Shown here: piece by piece, positions 6,234 to 13,970 of the stretch | Layout: each line of letters starts with the position of its first letter | Numbering within the stretch: the stretch's first letter is position 1 | Assembly: GCA_016281125.1 (NCBI GenBank) | Contig: JAEEIA010000024.1 | Location: 1-43,517 of the forward strand | Reading direction: 5' to 3' | Length of the DNA: 43,517 nt | From: Oscillospiraceae bacterium | GTDB taxonomy: Bacteria; Bacillota; Clostridia; Oscillospirales; Ruminococcaceae | Made by a program: the position numbers and the translations under genes | Notes under the pieces: model-generated | What the model saw: only the letters and a program-made list of their open reading frames with translations | Databases searched by the model: none | Told to the model about the DNA's origin: nothing

Positions 6234-9200
6234 TCACTGGCCTTCAACGTATGCCTTGACCTTGAGATAGTAGTTGTACATTGCTTTCATTTCCTTGCCC
6301 AGTGCGCTGTCATCGCAGTGTGCTGCTGCATAGTCCAGTGCGCTGTGGCTGAAGCTGATGTCGCCGTCAGCAGTCGAAACAATGATCTCGTTCACCTTCG
6401 TGACGTCCATCGCCTTGACCGGGTCCGCATCAACGTAGTACATCTTCAGCTTGGTATCATACTTTGCTTCCTGTTCAGCGCCGTTCACGATGAAGGTCAC
6501 GCCTTCCAGGGAAGCTGCGGTGAAGTAGTAACGGGTGACGATCTGGTCGCGCATACCGAGTGCAGCGCCCTGATATTTCACACCGCCGACTGTTTCTTCC
6601 GGACGGATAAATTCACCGCTCTCCGGAATGGTGATGTCAGCCAGATCAAGCTCACGGCCTGCATTTGCGAGATTATCGGTGTTCAGATTATGCTGGGTCT
6701 GTGCGTAGCCGCCCAGGTTCAGCAGTGCGATCAGTGCGTCGTCCAGTGCCGCGCTCTGTGCGCCGATCATACGGTCGCAGTAAGCGACAACAGAACCGAT
6801 GCCCTCAGAAACTGCTTCTTCGCTTTCGGAAACGTACAGCTTTGCGGTGACGTCGACCGCCAGCTCCGGAACGGACAGCGGGCAATCGAAGATGTAATGC
6901 TTGGTGCCGAGGTAGTTGATCGTCTTGCCGGTGTCGATGTCCGCGCGGACGGTCTTCTCCTCGCCGTAGTGGTCGTAGGTGAACTCAACATATGCGCCCT
7001 CGGTCAGCTCATCGCTGATGTTGGCAAAGAAGCGCAGGATGATGTTCTCCTTGAAGCCGACCTGGTTCGGGTTGATCAGCTCAGCCTTCAGTGCCGGGTC
7101 TTCCACGGTTTCTCTGCTCAGCACCTCGCCGCAGTGCGTGCAGCGGACGACCACGTCATGGGAGCCCGGAGATGTCAGCGTCGGAGCGATCACGTTCTCG
7201 ATCGTCGGCTCGCCCGGTTCATGTCCCAGCATAGAACCCGAATCCATAATGATTCTGAAATCAGACTGGTCGCCGTAGGTTGCGGTGTAAACGGTGAAGC
7301 CGTCAGAGGTGCAGGTTGCCGGAGTTGCATCGGAGCTCATTTCTGCTGCGACCAGCGTGGTTGCATCGCAGTCCTTGCACTTGAGCTCGACCTGTGCAGA
7401 GGTGCTGTCCGCTGCCCAGACGAATCTGACGAACTCGGTGAACTCGTGCTCCAGCTGAGAGCCAGCATCGTAAACGGTACGGAAATCAGAATTCTCTTCG
7501 TAGGTTGCGGTGTAAACGGTGTAGCCGTCAGAGGTGCAGGTTGCCGGGGTGTAGTCGGAGCTCATGCTTGCAGCGACCAGCGTGGTTGCGTCGCAGTCCT
7601 TGCACTTCAGCTCGACCTGTGCAGACTTGTTGTCCGCTGCCCAGACGAATCTGACGAACTCGGTGAACTCGTGCTCCTCTGTCGGGATCTCTTCCGTCTT
7701 GGTGTCAGTATAGGTCTTGCCCTCGTACACAGCGGTTGCGGTGTAGGTACGGACACCGGCCGTGGTGCAGGTCGGCTGCTTGGTCACAGCACTGGTGATG
7801 GTGACAGCGTCGCCGCTGAGCGTGACGGTCTTTGTGCAGCCCTCGCGTGTGCAGGCGATCTCCACCTGTGCGCTCTCAACGCCGTTCCATGTCCAGGTGC
7901 CTTCCTCAGACCATACATGGCCGAGTGCAGCCTCTCCCTCAACAGTTTCCGGCTCAGATTCCACATCGCCGTAATATGCGACATAGACAGTATAGCCCGG
8001 ATTTTCGCAGGTCGGAGCGACCACGGTGCTCTCAATGCGGTCTGCCTGTACGGTCTTGGTTGCGCCGCAGCCATTGTTCGGGCAGCGCAGCGTCACAGTT
8101 GCAGCGGTGTGGTTCTCATTCCAGGTAAAGCCGCTGACCTGATAGTTGTGCGCATATTTTGCCAGCTTGGAAGTGTGATCTTCGCTGCCTTCATAGCGGA
8201 GCACCAGGTTGCTGTCCGGTTCAGACCAGGTTGCAATATAATGTCTGGTACCCTCCTTGTAACAGGTCGGCTGCGGATCATCAATATAGGAAATATTTGC
8301 ATCTTCGGTCTTTTCAACCTTGCGGTGCGTATCCGGATCAATGCGTTCCAGCGTCACCTTGCAGGTCCAGGACTGATCAGAATGCTGCTTCCACTTCCAG
8401 CCGTTCTTCTTTGCCTTCCAGGTATACGGATCCTGCATCAGCAGAAGATACTCTTCGTATGCGTCGATCAGGCTCTGCTTGATCTGATCCTTATACGGGC
8501 TGAAGTTGTCCTGGAGCAGAATGTCGATCATCTGTTCGATCGACAGCTGGGTACCGTCAACCTTGTTAATGTTGTGCAGTGCATTGTAGAGGAATTCGCC
8601 GGTCAGATCCAGCTCCTCCAGCTGATTGCAGCCTGCGACAGCTCTTCTGACATGGTCGATCGCATCATGAGCAGTCCAGTTTCTCTTACCGGTGTTCTGA
8701 CCGGTCAGCATGCTCAGATCAATCTTTTTCAGGGAAGAACAGCCGTTGAACATGTTCTCAACATAGTCCACATTGCCGGTATTGATCATGCCGGACAGAT
8801 CGACATCAGTCAGCTTAGTCAGTCCCTTGAATGCGGAGCCGAAGTTGTAGACATTGGATGCATCAACCTCTGCGACGATCTTGAAGGACTCCAGGTTGAC
8901 GAACTTGGTGAACATGCTCTCCCAGGTCTGCGGGAGCACTGCACCGGCGTCGATGACGATGTGCTTGACATCATCCGGCTGGATGTAATTCCAGTTGAGC
9001 CAAGTGCCCATGTTCACATTGAAGCTCAGCGGATCCGGATCCGGAGTGCCGACGACGTCGCCGACATTGGAGATACCCTGCTTGATGGTCAGCGTCTTTG
9101 TTTCATTGTCCCACTCATAATCGACGTTTTTGTTGCCCATCAGGGATGCTGCATCGACCTCAATGGAAGCCGGTGCCAACGGAAGTCTGACCTGTGCCGG

Positions 9201-9278
9201 TGCAATCAGATTGCCCGTGACGGTCAGGACTGCTAAGATGCCGGCAACGGACCGGCGGAACGAATGCTTTTTGCTCAT
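6234..9278 (-). CDS. Large secreted surface protein with BspA-like LRRs and Cys-pair repeats
   Basis: 1014 aa. A basic N-terminus and hydrophobic stretch (residues ~9-30, RSVAGILAVLTVTGNLIAPA) form a signal peptide. Residues ~100-230 contain BspA/DUF285-type leucine-rich repeats (AFKGLTKLTDVDLSGM, MFNGCSSLKKIDLSML). Residues ~290-700 hold tandem modules of ~75 aa, each with a CxxC or CxxxxC pair followed by TCTSDGxTVYTATY; two copies are nearly identical in DNA. The C-terminal ~250 residues form a separate module common in Ruminococcus surface proteins (from memory). No LPXTG or dockerin is visible. Expression starts at a perfect promoter (9453-9481) and passes through a structured leader; AGGAGG precedes the ATG. 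A role in adhesion or host and plant-wall binding is inference. Confidence 0.88.
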   Translation of the reverse strand: MSKKHSFRRSVAGILAVLTVTGNLIAPAQVRLPLAPASIEVDAASLMGNKNVDYEWDNETKTLTIKQGISNVGDVVGTPDPDPLSFNVNMGTWLNWNYIQPDDVKHIVIDAGAVLPQTWESMFTKFVNLESFKIVAEVDASNVYNFGSAFKGLTKLTDVDLSGMINTGNVDYVENMFNGCSSLKKIDLSMLTGQNTGKRNWTAHDAIDHVRRAVAGCNQLEELDLTGEFLYNALHNINKVDGTQLSIEQMIDILLQDNFSPYKDQIKQSLIDAYEEYLLLMQDPYTWKAKKNGWKWKQHSDQSWTCKVTLERIDPDTHRKVEKTEDANISYIDDPQPTCYKEGTRHYIATWSEPDSNLVLRYEGSEDHTSKLAKYAHNYQVSGFTWNENHTAATVTLRCPNNGCGATKTVQADRIESTVVAPTCENPGYTVYVAYYGDVESEPETVEGEAALGHVWSEEGTWTWNGVESAQVEIACTREGCTKTVTLSGDAVTITSAVTKQPTCTTAGVRTYTATAVYEGKTYTDTKTEEIPTEEHEFTEFVRFVWAADNKSAQVELKCKDCDATTLVAASMSSDYTPATCTSDGYTVYTATYEENSDFRTVYDAGSQLEHEFTEFVRFVWAADSTSAQVELKCKDCDATTLVAAEMSSDATPATCTSDGFTVYTATYGDQSDFRIIMDSGSMLGHEPGEPTIENVIAPTLTSPGSHDVVVRCTHCGEVLSRETVEDPALKAELINPNQVGFKENIILRFFANISDELTEGAYVEFTYDHYGEEKTVRADIDTGKTINYLGTKHYIFDCPLSVPELAVDVTAKLYVSESEEAVSEGIGSVVAYCDRMIGAQSAALDDALIALLNLGGYAQTQHNLNTDNLANAGRELDLADITIPESGEFIRPEETVGGVKYQGAALGMRDQIVTRYYFTAASLEGVTFIVNGAEQEAKYDTKLKMYYVDADPVKAMDVTKVNEIIVSTADGDISFSHSALDYAAAHCDDSALGKEMKAMYNYYLKVKAYVEGQ
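7227..7676 (-). repeat. Two near-identical 225-bp tandem repeats within the surface-protein gene
   Basis: Units 7452-7676 and 7227-7451 encode 75-aa modules that both begin EHEFTEFVRFVWAAD and include AQVELKCKDCDATTLVAA. Matching blocks are offset by exactly 225 bases. The high DNA identity suggests recent duplication, or gene conversion, and permits slippage or recombination. Confidence 0.9.
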
Positions 9279-9371
9279 TTTTCAACCTCCTAAAAAGTAT
9301 CCTGAATTACTTCTCCGATCGGCACGGCATATTCAGAAACACAGCGTCCCACAATTCGCTCCGTTCCACTG

Positions 9372-9445
9372 CCGTACAAATCTGTACGGTATGCTTCCGA
9401 TGTGCGGCAGACCCCACAATCTGCCGTGCGTTCACATACCGTACC
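9372..9445 (-). promoter_or_regulatory. Structured 5' leader with alternative pairings
   Basis: In the ~168-base leader of the surface-protein gene, GTACGGTATG (9435-9444) can pair with CATACCGTAC (9384-9393), enclosing a CGGCAGA/TCTGCCG hairpin (9405-9426). The 3' arm can instead form CCGTACA/TGTACGG (9372-9389). The pairings exclude each other. No known riboswitch class is recognised, and no U-tract follows, so translation control or mRNA stability is more likely than attenuation. Confidence 0.55.
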
Positions 9446-9452
9446 AAACATG

Positions 9453-9481
9453 ATTATAGCATGATTTTCCTGCGCTGTCAA
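9453..9481 (-). promoter_or_regulatory. Promoter of the surface-protein operon
   Basis: A perfect TTGACA (9476-9481), 17-base spacer and TATAAT (9453-9458) on the minus strand. The remaining stretch up to 9601 holds no gene that I can support. Confidence 0.9.
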
Positions 9482-9601
9482 CAATTTCCAAAAACATATT
9501 TATCTTTTCAGTCTTTTCTGCATTTTCGTCAGTTTTATTCCAAAAGATCCGGCGGTTTTCAACAAATTGACATGTACCGTTTCCGTGCCGGACAGCTTCG
9601 T

Positions 9602-11302
9602 TCATTCCCCGCCAAGCAGCGCCTCCAGCTCCTCCCGCTTCTGCGCCGTATTCGCAAGATGCAGCGGTTTCAGCTGGTTGTCCGAGCTGCCCTTATCGGC
9701 ACAGGCCTCGTGGTACAGCGTATTGATCGGCAGATTGGTCAGCCGGAGCTTCAGCATACCGAGGCCGCCGCCCTGGCGCTCAAAGCCGTAGGCATGGTTC
9801 TGCTCGGAGAGGTGCCGGTCGAGCACCTCCGCATAGCCCGAAGTATCCGTGCCGCCGATGCCCTGATGATCCTCGATGACCGCCGCATAGCACGGTTCGC
9901 CGTCGTTCATGTCGATATAGAAGCAGAAGTCGTCCACATGGCAGCCGGTTTCCTCCGCAAAGGCTCTCACCGCCGCCTGCGCCGCCGCCTCGCTGGTCTT
10001 TTCCCCGACCGCGTTCAGCAGCTGATTCCGGCGGTAGGAGAATGCCACAACGGGGCACTTTCCGCGGTATTCCGTCACCTTTACGACGTCCTTGATGCAG
10101 TAGCGGTACAGCCCCGCGTCATTCGTCACGATCATCTCGTATTCCCTGCCGACCTCCAGCTCGTCGATCAGGCAGGTTTTGCCGTCCTCCGAGCCGACGG
10201 GCAGGAACTCATAAAACACGCTGTCCGGGAGCAGCAGGAACTGATCCCTGTTCGGCTCAAAGCAGACCGCAAACAGTCCCTCCGACGCGCCGTAGATGCC
10301 GAAATCAAACGGAATATCCCCGGCATACTTCCGCATCTCGCCGACATAGATCGAAAAATCCGCCGAGCCGATGCCGCTGATAAAGCTGCACGATTTCCAG
10401 ATGCGCGGAATGATCGGCGTGTCAAAGCCCTTTTCAAATTCCTGTTTCAGAAAATCCGCGCGCGCAGGATCCGCATGAAGCCGCTGTTCCAGCCGCTCGC
10501 GCATTTCATCGGAAACCTGCACGTTCCGGCTGATCGTTCCGGTGCGGATGTCCTCCACGAGCTGCTCCCAGCGGTCACGGATCAGCCTCATGATCTCCAC
10601 ATATGTGGACATATACGCACCGGCGATATAGAGCAGGTCATGCTCCGCGAGTGCAAACAGCGTTTTCAGATACTTGGTATCCATTTTCTCGCTGACCTGC
10701 ATGATCTCCGGCGGCGAAGAAAACGCGACGGTCGTAAAGCAGAGCACGTCCTTGATCGCCAGCGTGGAAACCGCGCCGACATTGTTCCACTTTTTGCGCT
10801 TGCGGGTTTCCAGCGTCAGAAAGCCCTTTTCACAGGGAAAGGGCTTTCCGGTTGTTTTTTTATAATGCCTGTCCATAACCGCAAGCAGCCGGAACGCCGC
10901 CATATCCGCAAAGCGCTTTTTCGTCATCTCCGAAACCGGGATTCGCTTGGAATCGCCGGTGGTACCGGAGGTCACAGCAAAAAACGTGATCGGATAATTC
11001 GTGAGGACGCCGGTTTCGCCGCCCTCCAGCATCCGCTTGATGCGGTCATAATAAAACATGTATTCAGTCAGCGGAATCCGCTCCCGGAAGCTCTGAACAT
11101 CACGGATACTGTCCAGCTTCCATTCCCGGCCGAGCTCCGTATCCGCATTGCGTTTCAGGATGTTCAGCAGCGTCTGCTCATTGATGCGGCGCGCATCGAG
11201 CGTCTGCCGTTCCAGCCGCCGCAGCATGATCCGGCCGCGCAGCGTCTTTGCGCGCAGGGCACTCCGGTAGATCACACGGCCGATTGCTTTACTCACACTC
11301 AT
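9602..11302 (-). CDS. GH3-family acyl-adenylate-forming ligase
   Basis: 566 aa, the usual length for GH3 auxin-responsive-promoter family proteins. It is an ANL-type adenylating enzyme: the ATP-binding loop TSGTTGDSKR is at residues 111-120, the GASEG motif follows in the middle (FGIYGASEGLFAV), and GLYRYCIKDVVKVTE lies further on. Plant GH3 proteins activate a carboxylic acid with ATP and join it to an amino acid; bacterial members are little studied. Its ATG overlaps the end of the aminotransferase gene by 14 bases, so the two are co-expressed and probably act on related metabolites (inference). There is no carrier-protein domain. The substrate cannot be read from sequence. Confidence 0.9.
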   Translation of the reverse strand: MSVSKAIGRVIYRSALRAKTLRGRIMLRRLERQTLDARRINEQTLLNILKRNADTELGREWKLDSIRDVQSFRERIPLTEYMFYYDRIKRMLEGGETGVLTNYPITFFAVTSGTTGDSKRIPVSEMTKKRFADMAAFRLLAVMDRHYKKTTGKPFPCEKGFLTLETRKRKKWNNVGAVSTLAIKDVLCFTTVAFSSPPEIMQVSEKMDTKYLKTLFALAEHDLLYIAGAYMSTYVEIMRLIRDRWEQLVEDIRTGTISRNVQVSDEMRERLEQRLHADPARADFLKQEFEKGFDTPIIPRIWKSCSFISGIGSADFSIYVGEMRKYAGDIPFDFGIYGASEGLFAVCFEPNRDQFLLLPDSVFYEFLPVGSEDGKTCLIDELEVGREYEMIVTNDAGLYRYCIKDVVKVTEYRGKCPVVAFSYRRNQLLNAVGEKTSEAAAQAAVRAFAEETGCHVDDFCFYIDMNDGEPCYAAVIEDHQGIGGTDTSGYAEVLDRHLSEQNHAYGFERQGGGLGMLKLRLTNLPINTLYHEACADKGSSDNQLKPLHLANTAQKREELEALLGGE

Positions 11303-12809
11303 ATAATCTCTCTGCCTCTTCCTTCAACAGTATCATTCTTTCTATCAGCTCCGGAATCTCCATGGAAAAGCTGACCCGCGCCACAATATGCCGCGGATCC
11401 TGCATGCCCATTGCACGCCCAGGCAGCAGCTTCAGCTGGTACCGGTGATAGAGATACCGGATCAGGGAAAGGTCGTCCGTCACCGTGATGCCGTCGCAGG
11501 TCTTTCCCGCCAGCGCCCGGAAATCCAGCAGCGCAAAAAAACCCGCCTCCGGCACACAGCCCGGCAGAATCCGCATGCCGCGCGTGCCGCGCAGAAGCTC
11601 CGCCGTTTCCGCCTCGCTTCTGCCCGCTGCAATCAGCGCCCGCGTGCGGGGCTGCTCCGGTTCCGGCACGGTATCCAGTCCGTCCGCGATGCAGCGCACA
11701 ATGTTCAGCCGTTCGCGGTATCCCGCCATGATCTGCGAAAAATACGCCTCATACGCCTGCCGGTTTTCCGCGCCTGCGTTATAAACAGCGGCCAGCACCT
11801 TCATATTCAGATAGGACGTGGAATCCGTGTTCCATGCGATATAATTGCGCACGCCCGCAATAATGATCTCATTCGCAACGATAATGCCCGCACGCAGTCC
11901 CGCAGCGCCGTAAGCCTTGGAGATGCCGAGCAGCGACACCACATTGGAGTGGTCGCCGTCAAGCGAAGCCATCGGAACGGCCGGATTCTCACGGTCGTAT
12001 CCGAGGTCGCGGTAAATCAGATCGTCGATATACAGCACGCCCTCTGCGCGGCAGATATCCAGGATCTCCTGCATCCGGGCGGTGTCGTTCTTTCCCATGA
12101 CGCGGCCGGTCGGGTTGCAGGGGTTGGACTGGAAGAACGCGACCACACGGGGCGTATGCGTTTCCGTTTTGTGCGGTGCGTGCAGAAGCTCCGCATTCAG
12201 CTCGCGGATGCGCGCTTTCAGCGCGGAAGGACTGATCTGCCAGTCATCCTCCTCGCGGAGCTGCAAAAACTTCGTGATGCCGCCCTCGCGCTCCGGGATA
12301 AAGGCAAAAATGCCGTAGGTCGGCGCCGTGAACAGCACCACGTCGCCCGGCTGCACAATCAGCTTGATCAGCGCGGCAAAGGCATGCGTTGTGGAAAACG
12401 CAAAGCCGACATTCTCCTCATGCATCTCCCCGCAGAAGCCGATCTGTTTCAGATATTCGAGAATCTGATCCTTGCATTCCGGGTCGCCGTTGCGCAGCGG
12501 ATATTTTGAGAGCTCCGGCGTTTCGCACATCCGCCGCACAGCTTCCCGCGCGGGCGGGTACATCGCGCCGTACAGCGGATTGCCCGTTGCAAGAGAGTTT
12601 TCATGTTCCGTCAGATAGACGTCATGCGGGGCGCTGATTCCGAATTCAAAGAAATCATAGCCCTGCTTGACGCGAAAAAGCTCCGGACAGAACGGGGTTC
12701 CGTCCGGCCGCGTGCCGCAGTCCGTGAACGTCACGGCATTGACTGTCAGCTCCCTGTGAAACCGGCAGATCCGCTCCGTTGCAGCAGAAAAGCGATCTCT
12801 GATATTCAT
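11289..12809 (-). CDS. PLP-dependent aminotransferase, class I/II
   Basis: 506 aa from the preferred ATG, which has AAAGGG eight bases upstream; a TTG-initiated reading 13 codons longer (to 12848) is possible but has a poor ribosome site. Fold-type I signatures are present: NPCNPTGR, the D-x-x-Y motif (YIDDLIYRDLGY) and the Schiff-base lysine K298 in SLLGISKAYGAAGLRAG, followed by the phosphate-binding Arg. It is about 100 residues longer than standard aspartate aminotransferases because of N-terminal and internal insertions. By family it transfers an amino group between an amino acid and a 2-oxo acid. The overlap with the GH3 ligase suggests it supplies an amino or oxo acid for that enzyme (inference). 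Confidence 0.9.
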   Translation of the reverse strand: MNIRDRFSAATERICRFHRELTVNAVTFTDCGTRPDGTPFCPELFRVKQGYDFFEFGISAPHDVYLTEHENSLATGNPLYGAMYPPAREAVRRMCETPELSKYPLRNGDPECKDQILEYLKQIGFCGEMHEENVGFAFSTTHAFAALIKLIVQPGDVVLFTAPTYGIFAFIPEREGGITKFLQLREEDDWQISPSALKARIRELNAELLHAPHKTETHTPRVVAFFQSNPCNPTGRVMGKNDTARMQEILDICRAEGVLYIDDLIYRDLGYDRENPAVPMASLDGDHSNVVSLLGISKAYGAAGLRAGIIVANEIIIAGVRNYIAWNTDSTSYLNMKVLAAVYNAGAENRQAYEAYFSQIMAGYRERLNIVRCIADGLDTVPEPEQPRTRALIAAGRSEAETAELLRGTRGMRILPGCVPEAGFFALLDFRALAGKTCDGITVTDDLSLIRYLYHRYQLKLLPGRAMGMQDPRHIVARVSFSMEIPELIERMILLKEEAERLYECE

Positions 12810-12892
12810 TTGCAATACCCTTTCATTCATGTTCTGTTTCTTTCGCAAAAGAAAACCACATTTCTGTCATAGTAAAATGCAAATCGCACCGC

Positions 12893-12920
12893 CCGGCAGG
12901 GCGTGCACGTTCACTGCCGG
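12893..12920. repeat. Inverted repeat upstream of the aminotransferase
   Basis: CCGGCAG / CTGCCGG separated by 14 bases, between the aminotransferase start and the PHP gene end. No T-tract lies on either side, so it is not a convincing terminator; no clear promoter for the aminotransferase is visible either. Confidence 0.4.
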
Positions 12921-12986
12921 GGAAGGCAGTAAGCTGAGATCGCTGAAATGCGAGTGATATTGAATTAAGCTGTAAGTCCGGCGTAT

Positions 12987-13832
12987 TCAGCCGGCGCTGT
13001 CCCGCAGCGCTTCATAGAACGCAAACGGTACGCAAAGGCTGCCCTTTCCGGTACCGAGCGCGATGTCCGGCTTCACGCTGCCGTGAAAATCCGAGCCGCC
13101 GCTTTGCTTCAGTCCGAAGCGTTCAGCCAGCGCAGCCGCCTGCGCGGATGTCGCTGCATCAAATTCGCTGTACTGTGTTTCAATCGCGTCCAGGCCGCGC
13201 CGTTTCGCTTCCGGGAGAAATGCCGTCAGCGCGTCCGCATCCAGATTCAGAAACGGGTGCGCCAGCACGGCCGCGCCGCCGTTTTCCTTGATGAACGCGA
13301 CGGTTTCCAGCGCATCGGGGCGCCGGGGCGGCATATAGAGCCCGCCATCCTCATGCAGAATCTGCGCAAAGGCTGCGTGCCGGTCTTTGACATAGCCCTT
13401 CTGCACCAGAACCCCCGCGACATGCGCGCGGTTGAAGGTCGCCGCATCCGGTGCGGCGGCATCGGCTTCTTCATAGGTGATGTCATAGCCCGCAGCGCGC
13501 AGATTATCAATCAGCTGTTCATTGCTCCGGAGCTTGTTGGTCAGAAGCTGTCCGACATACTGCCGGATCTCCGGCCATGCGCGCTCCGGCAGGAACAGCC
13601 CGACAATGTGCAGCTCCGTTCTGCCGTAATCGGTCGAGAACTCGCAGCCGGGAACGGTCAGCACACTGCTTTCCGCACCGGCATCCAGAAATGCACGCAG
13701 TCCGTTCACCGTATTGTGATCGGTCAGCGCGACCGCAGACAGCCCGGTCTGCTCCGCCAGCTTCACCAGCGCCGCGGGCGTCAGGGTGCCGTCCGAAAAG
13801 GTCGAATGTGTGTGCAGATCACAGGTCTTCAC
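12987..13832 (-). CDS. PHP-domain phosphoesterase (RNase AM / nucleoside-bisphosphate phosphatase type)
   Basis: 281 aa with a complete polymerase-and-histidinol-phosphatase metal site. The first motif DLHTHSTFSDG is at residues 5-15, LTDHNT at ~37-42, the glutamate of CEFSTD at ~64, HP in VLAHPF, and SDFHG near the C-terminus. The length and internal insertion fit the TrpH/YciV group, whose studied members hydrolyse 3',5'-nucleoside bisphosphates or trim RNA 5' ends. The start is GTG with GGAAGGAG eight bases upstream. It has its own promoter at 13869-13897. The exact substrate is inferred only at family level. Confidence 0.9.
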   Translation of the reverse strand: MKTCDLHTHSTFSDGTLTPAALVKLAEQTGLSAVALTDHNTVNGLRAFLDAGAESSVLTVPGCEFSTDYGRTELHIVGLFLPERAWPEIRQYVGQLLTNKLRSNEQLIDNLRAAGYDITYEEADAAAPDAATFNRAHVAGVLVQKGYVKDRHAAFAQILHEDGGLYMPPRRPDALETVAFIKENGGAAVLAHPFLNLDADALTAFLPEAKRRGLDAIETQYSEFDAATSAQAAALAERFGLKQSGGSDFHGSVKPDIALGTGKGSLCVPFAFYEALRDSAG

Positions 13833-13868
13833 AGCAGCTGCTCCTTCCGTTTTTTCAAATACTTTTAT

Positions 13869-13897
13869 ATTATATCATAATATTTTGTTAAATTCAA
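13869..13897 (-). promoter_or_regulatory. Promoter of the PHP gene
   Basis: TTGAAT at 13892-13897, 17-base spacer and TATAAT at 13869-13874 on the minus strand, in an A+T-rich stretch. Confidence 0.75.
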
Positions 13898-13934
13898 TGG
13901 GCATTCCGGGGGATAAATACGCGGATTTACAGCA

Positions 13935-13962
13935 ATCCCCTGCACCGCAGGGTGCAGGGGAT
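13935..13962 (-). terminator. Hairpin after the GH74 gene
   Basis: ATCCCCTGCACC / GGTGCAGGGGAT with a four-base loop, eight bases past the GH74 stop. The stem is strong but no U-tract follows, so termination is likely but not textbook. Confidence 0.6.
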
Positions 13963-13970
13963 CTTCCGCG

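Noticed and set aside
6318-9236. 972-aa open frame on the plus strand opposite the surface-protein gene
   Set aside because: It is a mirror of the real gene in a G+C-rich codon pattern; it lacks a ribosome site and any domain, while the minus frame has a signal peptide and repeats.
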